A stretch of DNA of 19,488 nt from DATADD01 sp036258675 (GTDB lineage: Bacteria; Actinomycetota; CADDZG01; WHSQ01), in the NCBI GenBank assembly GCA_036258675.1, contig DATADD010000201.1, positions 1-19,488 on the forward strand, written 5' to 3'. Shown piece after piece: positions 7,806 to 15,100 of the stretch. The first letter of the stretch is position 1; every line of letters starts with the position of its first letter. The position numbers were made by a program, and so were the translations under genes. Below the pieces are notes generated by a model. It saw nothing but the letters and a program-made list of their open reading frames with translations. It did not search any database and was not told where the DNA came from.

Positions 7806-8487
7806 CCATCGTCCGGCCCGACAACCCGTCCCGACCTCGCCCAGCGGGGAGACGGCTGACGGCCCGCGCCGTCTCCTTCTGCCGCGGCGGCGAAGCGACC
7901 TCGTGGCTCTGCTGGTGTCCGCCGCGATCCTGGGGGTGAGCGCGCTTCCGATCGACGAGCGCCACGTGAGCCCACTCGAGATCAGCATCTTCGAGGCCGT
8001 GAACGGGCTCCCCGACGCCCTGTACTGGGTTACTTGGGCCCTCATGCAGTTCGGGAACCTCGTGGCGGTGCCCGTGTCGGCGGCCGCGGCCCTCGCGGCG
8101 CGCCGGGTGCGGCTTGCCGTCGACCTTCTTCTGTCCGGGGTCGCCGCGTGGCTGCTGGCCAAAGTGGTCAAGGACACCGTCTTCCGGCCGCGGCCCGGCA
8201 GACTGCTCGACAGCACGATCCTGCGCGATGCGCCAGCGGGCGGACACGGGTTCGTCGCAGGCCATGCCGCGACGGCGTTCGCCCTCGCGGTCGCGGCGTG
8301 GCCCTACCTACCGAAGACGGCGAGGCGCGCGGTGATCGGGCTGGCGGTCGTGGTCTGCTGGGGCAGGATCTACGTCGGTGCGCACCTTCCGCTCGACGTC
8401 GTGGGCGGGGCCGCGCTCGGAACGATGTGCGCCTCGGCCGTACACCTCCTGCTCGGGGCTCCGGCCGCGGAGCGGGGCAGACGCTAG
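7798..8487 (+). CDS. PAP2 superfamily membrane phosphatase
   Basis: 229 residues from TTG at 7798, chosen because GGAGGAGAG (7782-7790) lies 7 nt upstream; a GTG at 7720 in the same frame lacks such a site and would overlap the upstream gene by 86 bp. The phosphatase signature is mostly intact: KX6RP (Lys125 to Arg132-Pro133, KDTVFRPRP), a second motif FVAGHAAT in which the usual Pro-Ser-Gly-His is Val-Ala-Gly-His (153-156), and RIYVGAHLPLD (Arg190, His196, Asp200). His156 and His196 would be the acid/base and nucleophile. Five or six membrane helices put the active site outside the cytoplasm. It likely dephosphorylates phosphatidate or undecaprenyl pyrophosphate. The 8-bp overlap with the flippase-like gene implies translational coupling. 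Confidence 0.85.
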   Translation: MVDHRPARQPVPTSPSGETADGPRRLLLPRRRSDLVALLVSAAILGVSALPIDERHVSPLEISIFEAVNGLPDALYWVTWALMQFGNLVAVPVSAAAALAARRVRLAVDLLLSGVAAWLLAKVVKDTVFRPRPGRLLDSTILRDAPAGGHGFVAGHAATAFALAVAAWPYLPKTARRAVIGLAVVVCWGRIYVGAHLPLDVVGGAALGTMCASAVHLLLGAPAAERGRR

Positions 8488-9287
8488 ATGGCTCTCCGGT
8501 AGCGGGCCACGGCCAACGGCGCGAACACCAACACGATCCCGATGGACCAGGCCAGCGACTGCAGGACGTAGGAGGTCGTGGGACCGCCCAGGACGAGGGC
8601 TCTTATCGCCGACGCGGTCACCGACACCGGCTGGTGCTCTGCGAAGGCCTGCAGCCACCCCGGCATGGTGGAGACGGGCACGAAGGCCGAGGAAGCGAAC
8701 ACGAGCGGCGCCATGACCGGGAACGAAGCCGCCTGGGCGGTTTCGGGATCGGCGACGGCGAGTCCGACGGTGGCGAAGATCCATGCGAACGCGTACCCGA
8801 ACAGCAGCACGAGGGCTAGCCCCCCCAGGAGCGCGAGGCCGTTCGTGTGGATGCGGAACCCGACGAGGTAGCCCACGATCGTCATGAGCGTCACCACGAA
8901 GATGTTGCGCACGAGGTCGGCCAAGGTCCTGCCGGCGAGCACCGCAGACCGCGACATCGGGAGCGATTGGAAGCGCTCGAGCAGGCCGCTCTTCAGATCG
9001 GTGGCGAGCCCGACGGCTGCGGCGAGCGAGCCGAACACCACCGTTTGGACGAAGATGCCGGGCATGAGGAAGTCGACGTAGTTCCCCGAGGGAACGTTGA
9101 TCGCCCCCCCGAACACGTAGCGGAACATGATCACGAAGATGACCGGTTGGATCGTAGAGAAGACGAGGAGCTGAGGGATGCGGCGGTAGGCGATGAGGTT
9201 GCGGCCCGCGACGGCCCACGCGTCTCGCCACGCCCATCCGAGCGCAGACCCCGTTGTCTGCGGCTGCACGTTCGCGATGCTGCTCAT
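8484..9287 (-). CDS. ABC-2 type exporter permease (DrrB-like), second system
   Basis: 267 residues. Features match daunorubicin-resistance-type permeases: cytoplasmic start then RNLIAYRRIPQLLVFSTIQP, helix IFVIMFRYVFGGAI, external loop GNYVDFLMPGIFVQT, cytoplasmic LLERFQSLPMSRSAVLAGRT, and the late SSAFVPVSTMPGWLQAFAEHQP. About six membrane helices. It pairs with the ATPase encoded just upstream on the same strand; its ATG overlaps that gene's TGA stop as ATGA (9284-9287). It is more DrrB-like in sequence than the first permease in this window. Its TAG stop overlaps the PAP2 gene's stop in CTAG. Substrate probably an amphipathic drug or lipid, by family only. Confidence 0.92.
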   Translation of the reverse strand: MSSIANVQPQTTGSALGWAWRDAWAVAGRNLIAYRRIPQLLVFSTIQPVIFVIMFRYVFGGAINVPSGNYVDFLMPGIFVQTVVFGSLAAAVGLATDLKSGLLERFQSLPMSRSAVLAGRTLADLVRNIFVVTLMTIVGYLVGFRIHTNGLALLGGLALVLLFGYAFAWIFATVGLAVADPETAQAASFPVMAPLVFASSAFVPVSTMPGWLQAFAEHQPVSVTASAIRALVLGGPTTSYVLQSLAWSIGIVLVFAPLAVARYRRAI

Positions 9288-10267
9288 CCGACTCCCACGC
9301 TTTCCGTCTCCATCTCTTCCGCTTGGTCCTCGCTCGCTTGCGTTCGGCGGCCCGTGAGGCTGAGAAAGACATCGTCGAGGCTGGGATCACGGACCTCCAC
9401 CCGCGCCGGCTCGAGCCCGGCCGCCTCGAGCGACCTCAGCGAGTCCATGAGGGTGCGAGCTCCGCTGTCCGACGTCTGCCGCAGGAGCGCGCCCTCCCTC
9501 TCGACCCCGGCGCCGGCGGCCCCAGCGAGGCGTTCCGCGGCGCGCACCGCCTCCGGCTCGTCCCCGAACGTGAGCTCGATCACGGTCCCGCCGAGCCGCG
9601 CCTTGAGCGCGGAGGGCGTGTCGTTCGCGATCACCCGTCCCCCGTCCACGACCGCGATGCGCTCGGCGAGCCTGTCGGCCTCCTCGAGATACTGGGTCGT
9701 CAGGAGCACGGTGGTCCCGTCCCCCACGAGCTCGCGGATCATGTCCCACAGCTCGGAGCGACCCTGGAGGTCGAGGCCCGTGGTCGGCTCGTCGAGGAAC
9801 AGAACGCGCGGGTTGTGGACGAGCGCAGCTGCGAGGTCGAGGCGTCGACGCATGCCGCCCGAGTAGGTGCGCACGGGGCGACCCGCGGCGTGGGCGAGCC
9901 CGAACCGCTCGAGCAGCTCGTCCCCTCGTCCGTTGATCACCGGGCGAGGGAGGTGGGCGAGCTTCCCGATCAGGCGGAGGTTCTCCTGTCCCGTCAGGTT
10001 GGGGTCGACGGCCGCGTACTGGCCGGCAAGCCCGATGAGCGGCCGGACGAGACGCGCATCCCGCACGACGTCGTGGCCGAGCACGTGCGCCGTCCCCTCG
10101 TCCGGCACGAGAACGGTGGCCAGCACCCGGACGGCGGTCGTCTTGCCGGCCCCGTTGGGCCCGAGGAGCCCGAAGACGGTTCCCTCGGGAACCTCGAAGT
10201 CGACCCCGCCCAGGGCGGTGACCTCTCCGTACCTCTTGACCAGGTCCTTCACGACGATGGCGCTCAT
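9284..10267 (-). CDS. ABC-2 type exporter ATP-binding protein (DrrA family), second system
   Basis: 327 residues. Walker A GPNGAGKTT (36-44), Q-loop region GLAGQYAAVDPNLTGQENL, signature YSGGMRRRLDLAAALV (135-150), Walker B RVLFLDEPTTGLD, and switch LLTTQYLEEADRLAER with Gln192 in place of the usual His, which is common in DrrA proteins. A C-terminal DUF4162-like tail of about 100 residues ends ARVEVRDPSLDDVFLSLTGR. The last 15 residues are acidic. Drives the permease translated through a 4-bp ATGA overlap. Divergently transcribed from a MarR regulator with a TTGACA -35 box inside an inverted repeat, so export is probably repressed by MarR and induced by a ligand (inference). The ATG has no Shine-Dalgarno sequence and may be leaderless. 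Confidence 0.94.
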   Translation of the reverse strand: MSAIVVKDLVKRYGEVTALGGVDFEVPEGTVFGLLGPNGAGKTTAVRVLATVLVPDEGTAHVLGHDVVRDARLVRPLIGLAGQYAAVDPNLTGQENLRLIGKLAHLPRPVINGRGDELLERFGLAHAAGRPVRTYSGGMRRRLDLAAALVHNPRVLFLDEPTTGLDLQGRSELWDMIRELVGDGTTVLLTTQYLEEADRLAERIAVVDGGRVIANDTPSALKARLGGTVIELTFGDEPEAVRAAERLAGAAGAGVEREGALLRQTSDSGARTLMDSLRSLEAAGLEPARVEVRDPSLDDVFLSLTGRRTQASEDQAEEMETESVGVG

Positions 10268-10275
10268 GGCCCGAG

Positions 10276-10304
10276 ATGCTGACAGAGATACTTTGAGTTG
10301 TCAA
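10276..10304 (-). promoter_or_regulatory. promoter of the second DrrAB-like operon
   Basis: On the minus strand a perfect -35 TTGACA (10304-10299) is followed by a 17-nt spacer and CAGCAT (10281-10276), which keeps the key A2 and T6 of the -10. The ATG begins 8 nt further on (10267), so the mRNA would have almost no leader; no Shine-Dalgarno sequence is seen there. Confidence 0.45.
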
Positions 10305-10305
10305 A
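10292..10305. promoter_or_regulatory. candidate MarR operator (TTTGA-N4-TCAAA)
   Basis: TTTGAGTTGTCAAA is an inverted repeat with perfect 5-bp arms and a 4-nt centre, in an otherwise A/T-enriched island. It covers the TTGACA -35 of the exporter operon on the minus strand. MarR proteins commonly bind short TTG/CAA palindromes between divergent genes and repress both directions. An overlapping TTGT-N3-ACAA symmetry (10298-10308) also exists. Confidence 0.45.
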
Positions 10306-10355
10306 CAAGTGGAGCCTCGGACAATCTGTATCTCCCATGATAGGAGCCGCCGCGG

Positions 10356-10361
10356 TATCAT
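10356..10361 (+). promoter_or_regulatory. candidate leaderless -10 (TATCAT) for marR-type gene
   Basis: TATCAT differs from TATAAT at one position and ends 9 nt before the ATG at 10371. No Shine-Dalgarno sequence precedes that ATG, so a leaderless transcript is likely. No good -35 was found 16-18 nt upstream. Confidence 0.4.
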
Positions 10362-10370
10362 CGAAACGAC

Positions 10371-10817
10371 ATGGGAGTCAAGGCGCGAACCAAGCAGGCG
10401 ACCGCGGCCGAGGTATGGCGCCTGCTCCTGCGTTGCGCGATGACGCAGTTCGGGCGCTCGTCTCGGATCGTCCAGCGACTGGGGCTCACACCCGGTCACA
10501 TGAAGGCCCTCCTCATGCTCGACGTCGACCACCCCGTGCCCATGGGCAGCCTGGCGCAGCTGGTCTCCTGCGATGCGTCGACCGTCACCTGGCTCGTCGA
10601 CCGGCTCGAGGAGCGGGGGCTGGTGGAGCGGCGGGGGATGCCCTCCGACAGGCGCGTGAAGACCGTTGCCCTCACCGCCCTGGGGATCGAGACGAAGGAA
10701 ACCCTCGAGAAGGAGCTCTACCAACCCCCCGAGGGGCTGCTCGAGCTGAGCGGACCAGCCCTCGACGAGCTGCGGCGCGCCCTATCCGAGATGGTGGAGG
10801 CCGGCGGCCGCGCCTAG
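10371..10817 (+). CDS. MarR family transcriptional regulator
   Basis: 148 residues, normal for MarR. N-terminal dimerisation helix (TAAEVWRLLLRCAMTQFGR), then the winged helix-turn-helix: LTPGHMKALLMLD, MGSLAQLVSCDASTVTWLVDR (recognition helix split as DASTVTWLVDRLEERGL), wing VERRGMPSDRRVKTVALT with the Asp-Arg-Arg typical of the family, and a C-terminal dimer helix. It binds DNA as a dimer and usually releases it on binding a phenolic or other lipophilic ligand. Divergent from the DrrAB-like exporter with a shared 103-bp control region that contains an inverted repeat over the exporter's -35 box, so it most likely controls that exporter and itself. The inducing ligand is unknown. Confidence 0.93.
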   Translation: MGVKARTKQATAAEVWRLLLRCAMTQFGRSSRIVQRLGLTPGHMKALLMLDVDHPVPMGSLAQLVSCDASTVTWLVDRLEERGLVERRGMPSDRRVKTVALTALGIETKETLEKELYQPPEGLLELSGPALDELRRALSEMVEAGGRA

Positions 10818-10915
10818 GTGAGCGGGCCTCCGGCGGACTCCGGGCCGGACGCTGAGGGACATCGTCTACGCGGCCTCCGTCCTCAAGAGGCCCTCCCTGC
10901 GGCCGAGCAGAACGT

Positions 10916-11743
10916 ATGCGGCCTCTTGCAGCCCTCTTGTGCGTCTGCCTCGCGTGCGGCCCAGGGCCCTCGGGGGGCTCGGCCGGCGGACCGGCACGGG
11001 GGGCGGACGAAACGACCCGACGCGCCACCGAGCCATCGGGTCGAAGAGGCGAGCGGGCATCGAGGAACGAGGAGAGGCGGAAGCAGCACAGAAGCTCGGA
11101 GCCAACCGAGGAACGCCACCCGAGCAGGGACGGAGGCGGTGCCGTCCTCGTCACGAGGGTGATAGACGGCGACACGATCGAGGTCGCGCGCGGCGGCACC
11201 CTCGACGTCCGGCTCATCGGCATCGACACACCCGAAACCGTCCATCCCCACGAGCCCGTGCAGTGCTACGGCCCGGCCGCGTCGGCCTTCACGACCCGGG
11301 CTCTCGAGGGCGACAGCGTTCGCCTCGAGTTCGACGTCGAGCGCCGGGACGCCTATGGGCGCGCGCTCGCGTACGTATGGGAGGACGGCAGGCTCTTCAA
11401 CCAGTTGCTCGTGCAGCGAGGCTTCGCCACCGTCGCGACCTTTCCTCCCAACGTGAGGTACGTCGATCGCTTGGTCGCGGCCCAGAGGAGGGCGCGGCGC
11501 GCCGATCGAGGTCTCTGGGGCGCGTGCGGTGGACGAGCCAGCGGCGGGGGCGGCTCGCGAGGGGCCTCCGTCGGGACCGCGACCCGAGGCACGGGCGGCA
11601 ACTGTGACCCGAACTACCGAGGCGCGTGCGTCCCCCGTTACCCTCCCGATCTCGACTGCGACCGCGTCCCCTCCGGGTTCACGTCGATCGGCTCGGACCC
11701 GCACGGCTTCGACGGCGACGGCGATGGGGTGGCCTGCGAATAG
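10916..11743 (+). CDS. exported thermonuclease (SNase-like) with excalibur calcium-binding tail
   Basis: 275 residues. A short hydrophobic start (LAALLCVCLACG) looks like a secretion or lipoprotein signal, although the lipobox around Cys14 is not canonical. Residues about 15-72 are low-complexity, Gly/Arg/Glu-rich. The staphylococcal-nuclease domain (about 75-205) keeps all catalytic positions: Asp86 (VIDGDTIEV), Arg99, Asp104, Thr105 and Glu107 (VRLIGIDTPET), and Arg149 (AYGRALAYV). A Gly-rich linker leads to a C-terminal excalibur domain with Cys pairs and GFDGDGDGVACE, an EF-hand-like Ca-binding loop (264-275). It would cleave DNA or RNA outside the cytoplasm in a calcium-dependent way. 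The ATG is at 10916; no strong ribosome site. The 98-bp gap after marR holds no other gene. Confidence 0.88.
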   Translation: MRPLAALLCVCLACGPGPSGGSAGGPARGADETTRRATEPSGRRGERASRNEERRKQHRSSEPTEERHPSRDGGGAVLVTRVIDGDTIEVARGGTLDVRLIGIDTPETVHPHEPVQCYGPAASAFTTRALEGDSVRLEFDVERRDAYGRALAYVWEDGRLFNQLLVQRGFATVATFPPNVRYVDRLVAAQRRARRADRGLWGACGGRASGGGGSRGASVGTATRGTGGNCDPNYRGACVPRYPPDLDCDRVPSGFTSIGSDPHGFDGDGDGVACE

Positions 11744-11777
11744 CCCGAGGCGCTCCTCGAGAGGGCATGACGCTTGC

Positions 11778-11793
11778 CCGGGCTTCGCCCCGG
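11778..11793 (+). terminator. possible short terminator hairpin after nuclease gene
   Basis: CCGGG (11778-11782) and CCCGG (11789-11793) with a TTCG-containing loop, 35 nt after the nuclease stop. A CTCTTT follows about 10 nt later. Short stem and no immediate T-run, so weak. Confidence 0.25.
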
Positions 11794-11840
11794 AGAGAGG
11801 GCTCTTTCGGTCCCGAGCCGGACGCTGCGAAGATGACGGA

Positions 11841-12167
11841 ATGGACGACGTCGTCGGGCAGCTCGAACACAAACGAGTGCGGCTCGAGGCAGAGCTGGCG
11901 CGCATGTCCGCCCCTCCCGCGGAGTCGAGCGGGATCTCCTTCGGCAAGCGGGTCGGCGAGGGCACGAGCATGGCGGTCGACCGATTCGAGCAGGTCGCCG
12001 CGCACGACGAGCTGCGCGCCGTGCTCGTCGATGTCGAACGCGCGCTGGCGAAGGTGGACGAGGGCAGCTACGGCTCCTGTGACCGCTGCAACTCCACGAT
12101 CCCCGAAGAGCGCCTGGAGATCCGGCCGTGGGCCGTCCTCTGCGTGGAGTGTGCGGCGCGCCGCTAA
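11841..12167 (+). CDS. DksA/TraR C4 zinc-finger family protein
   Basis: 108 residues from ATG at 11841. An N-terminal helical hairpin (VVGQLEHKRVRLEAELARM and DELRAVLVDVERALAKVDEG) is followed by the family zinc finger YGSCDRCNSTIPEERLEIRP and LCVECAARR, with four Cys (C-x2-C, C-x2-C). DksA proteins enter the RNA polymerase secondary channel and alter promoter opening. The coiled-coil tip of E. coli DksA carries two Asp and an Ala needed for activity; here the tip region (SFGKRVGEGTSMAVDR) has no such pair, so a different or weaker effect on polymerase is likely. Only a weak GAAG precedes the start. It converges with the large cyclase gene, 14 bp apart. Confidence 0.85.
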   Translation: MDDVVGQLEHKRVRLEAELARMSAPPAESSGISFGKRVGEGTSMAVDRFEQVAAHDELRAVLVDVERALAKVDEGSYGSCDRCNSTIPEERLEIRPWAVLCVECAARR

Positions 12168-12181
12168 GAGGCTCGGCGCCG

Positions 12182-15100
12182 CTATCGCGTCGCGGCGGCC
12201 GCGTGAAGGGACGCGGCGGCCTCGTCGCCGGCCGCGGTCGCCCCCATGGTCTCGAAGAGCGCGAGAGCGCGCTCCAGATGGTCGGCTGCGTCGGCGCGCC
12301 CCGCGGTCAGACGCGTCCTGCCGGCCCCCAATAGCGCTTGGGCCTGTTCGAAGGGGCACCCGAACGAGGTCCAGGCGGCACACGCCTCGTCGTAGAGGTC
12401 GACCGCGGCGTCGGCGTCGCCGCGCGCCTCGGCCAGGACCGCCTGTGCCGACACCAGGGAGTACCGGTGGCGCGGGTACGGGCTGTCGATCCGATCCAGC
12501 AAGCGCGCGAGGCCCTCCGTCTGCCCGGTGGCGCCCAGCACCCGGGCGACGTCGGCGAGGTGGCGAAGCCACTCGCGCGAGTCGTCGGTGAGGACGACGT
12601 CGCAGAGCTCCCGAGCGGCCTCGCTCGCAGCGTTCCCCGCGAGAGCTTCCAATACCAGCGCGGGGACGAGGAGCTGAGCCTCCCCGGCACCGCGCGCGCT
12701 ATGCAACAGCTGCGGGCGAAGACGTGCGGCCTCTGCCAGCTGGCCGCGCCGGGTCAGGACCAGCACGATGTCCACGGTGGCGGCCAGCATGGCGTCGTGA
12801 TAGCCGTGCTCCTCGCTCAGCCGGACCGTCTCCTCCGCGGAGGCCACGACCTCGTCCCAGCGTCCCAGGTCGTAGAGCGTCTCCTCCACGGAGATCCGCA
12901 TCCACATGGCCTCTAGCCTCAGCCCGCGTCCCTCGGCGAACGCGATCCCCTCCCTGTAGGTCTCGAGCGCCGCGTCCGGGCCCTCCCGCAGCCATTGCAG
13001 GTATCCGAGGTTGTTGTACTGGATGCACGTCTCCCGGCCGAGGCCGCCCTCGAGCGCGAGCGCCAACGCTCGGCGTACGTCCTCGAGGCCGCCGGAGTCG
13101 CCCACGTCGCAGCGCGCGCACCCCCGAAACCCGCGCGCGCGGATCGCCTGTTCTTCCATGCCGAACCTCGTTGCGAGAGCGATCGTCTTCTCCGACCACT
13201 CCAGGCACTCCTCCGTGGCGCCGGAAGCCCATTTCTCTCCCGCCATCTGCGCGTACGCGTACGCTAGCTCCGGCCCGGGCTCGACCTGCTCGAGCAGCTC
13301 CACGGCTCGCGCAAGCGTCGTTCGTCCCGCCGACCGGTCCCCCCGCTCCCATTGCACGCGCGACAGCTTCACCATGACCTCGCCGGCGCAAGCTCGCTCC
13401 TCGAAGCCGATCAGGTCGGCGATCGCGGCCCTGTAGTCCCGCTCGGCATCCCGAGCGGAGATGCGGCCGGCGACCCACGATGCATCGACGAGCTTGGCCG
13501 CGATCATCGCCCGCTCGCGCGGGTCGTCCCGGCCCAGCTCCAGCGCCTCTCGATACAGGCCCTCCGCCCTCGCGACGTCCAGCTGCATGGCCCTGTCACC
13601 GGCTCGCACGAGGGCGAGGCGCGCGCTCGATCGCAGCTCCGCGATGTTCGGCGCGCCGGAGGCCGCACCGAGCTCGAGCGCCCGCCGGTGGTGGTACGCG
13701 AGAGGCTCGGCATGGTCGACGACGCGGGCGCCGGCGATCTCTTCGATCCATGCCGCCGCGGCCCTGTGCTTGCGCCCTCTGACCGCGCGCGGCATCTGCG
13801 AGTAGGCAACATCTCTGATGAGCGAATGCCTGAAGGAGTACTCCTCCTGATCGGCGATGGAGCTCGAGCGCATCCGGCGGACGAACTCCTTCGAGGCGAG
13901 GACGCGGAGCGATCCGGCCACAGACTGCGGTTCGACGTCCTCCATGGCAGCGAGCGCACCGACCCAGAAGACCTTTCCCACGACCGACGCGGCGTGCAAC
14001 AGCGCCTTCTGCTCGGCCGCCAGCGTGTCGAGGCGGGCCGTGACGAGAGACTGGATGCTGTCGGGCAGCCGGATGTCTACCTCTTGCCCGCCGGCATCAA
14101 CCTCTCCTCTATCGAGCAGGCCGCGGTCGCGCAGCATCCGCACGTACTCCTCCGCGTACAGCGGGTTGCCCTCGGCATGCGCCAGGAGGGCGGTGCGGCC
14201 CGACGGCGTGAGCGCGCCCTCGGGCAGAAGCTGATCGATGAGCGCCACCGACTCCTCGTCGCTGAGAGGCGTCAGGGCGATCGTGTGCGAGTCCCGCTTG
14301 CCGCCACCCCACCCCGGCCGGGACTCGTAGAGCTCGGGCCGGGCGGTGCACACGAGCAGCACCGGAGCCGACGACGCCGACTCCATGAAGTGCTCGAGAA
14401 AGTCGAGCATCGCCGCGCCGGCCCAGTGCAGGTCCTCGAAGACGAGGACGAGGGGGCGCTGGAGGGCGACCGCTTCGAGGAAGCGAGACCACGCGGTGAA
14501 GGACTCCATGCGGTCGGTCGCCGGCGAGTCGATGCCGACGAGAGGGCTCAACCGGGCCACCAGCCAATCGCGGTCGGCGCCCTCCTCGACCTCGGCCACG
14601 GCCGTCTCGAGCTTCATCCGAGCCTCGTCGGGCTGGTCGCTCTCCAGGATGCCGGCATGCGCCTTGACGATCTCCGACAGGGCCCAGAACGAGATGTCCG
14701 CGCCGTAGGAAAGCGAACGGCCCTGCCTCCAGAACACGAGGTCGGGCCTCCGGTCGAGGAGGCCAAAGAGCTCGGCCACGAGCCGCGTCTTGCCGACCCC
14801 GGGCTCTCCGACGATGGAGACCAGCTGCAGCGAGCCGCCCCGCTGCGTCCGCTCGAAGGCATTCTCCAGCGCCGCGAGCTCGAACGTGCGACCGACGAAG
14901 GGCGTCTCCGCGCCGTGACCCGCCTCGACGCCGAATCGGCTGCGAGCTCCGAGCGCCCGGTAGATCGGAAGAGGATCCGGCTTGCCCTTGACGCTCACGG
15001 GGCCCATCGGCTCGTAGATGATCAAGCTCTTCGTCGCCCGGTAGGTCGTTTCCCCCACCACGACACCGCCGGCCGGGGCGGCCGTCTGCAGGCGAGCGGC

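Noticed and set aside
10872..10892. GGCCTC/GAGGCC hairpin between marR and the nuclease gene
   Set aside because: 6-bp stem, 9-nt loop, competing alternative pairings and no T-run; not strong enough to call a terminator.
10818..11162. Plus-strand frame starting directly after the MarR stop
   Set aside because: Translation is Pro/Ala/Arg-rich without motifs and overlaps the nuclease gene, whose catalytic residues are all conserved.
12153..12182. Possible bidirectional terminator GCGGCGC/GCGCCGC between the DksA-type and cyclase genes
   Set aside because: The left arm is inside coding sequence and is itself a palindrome; a 7-bp stem with a 16-nt loop is expected by chance at this G+C content.
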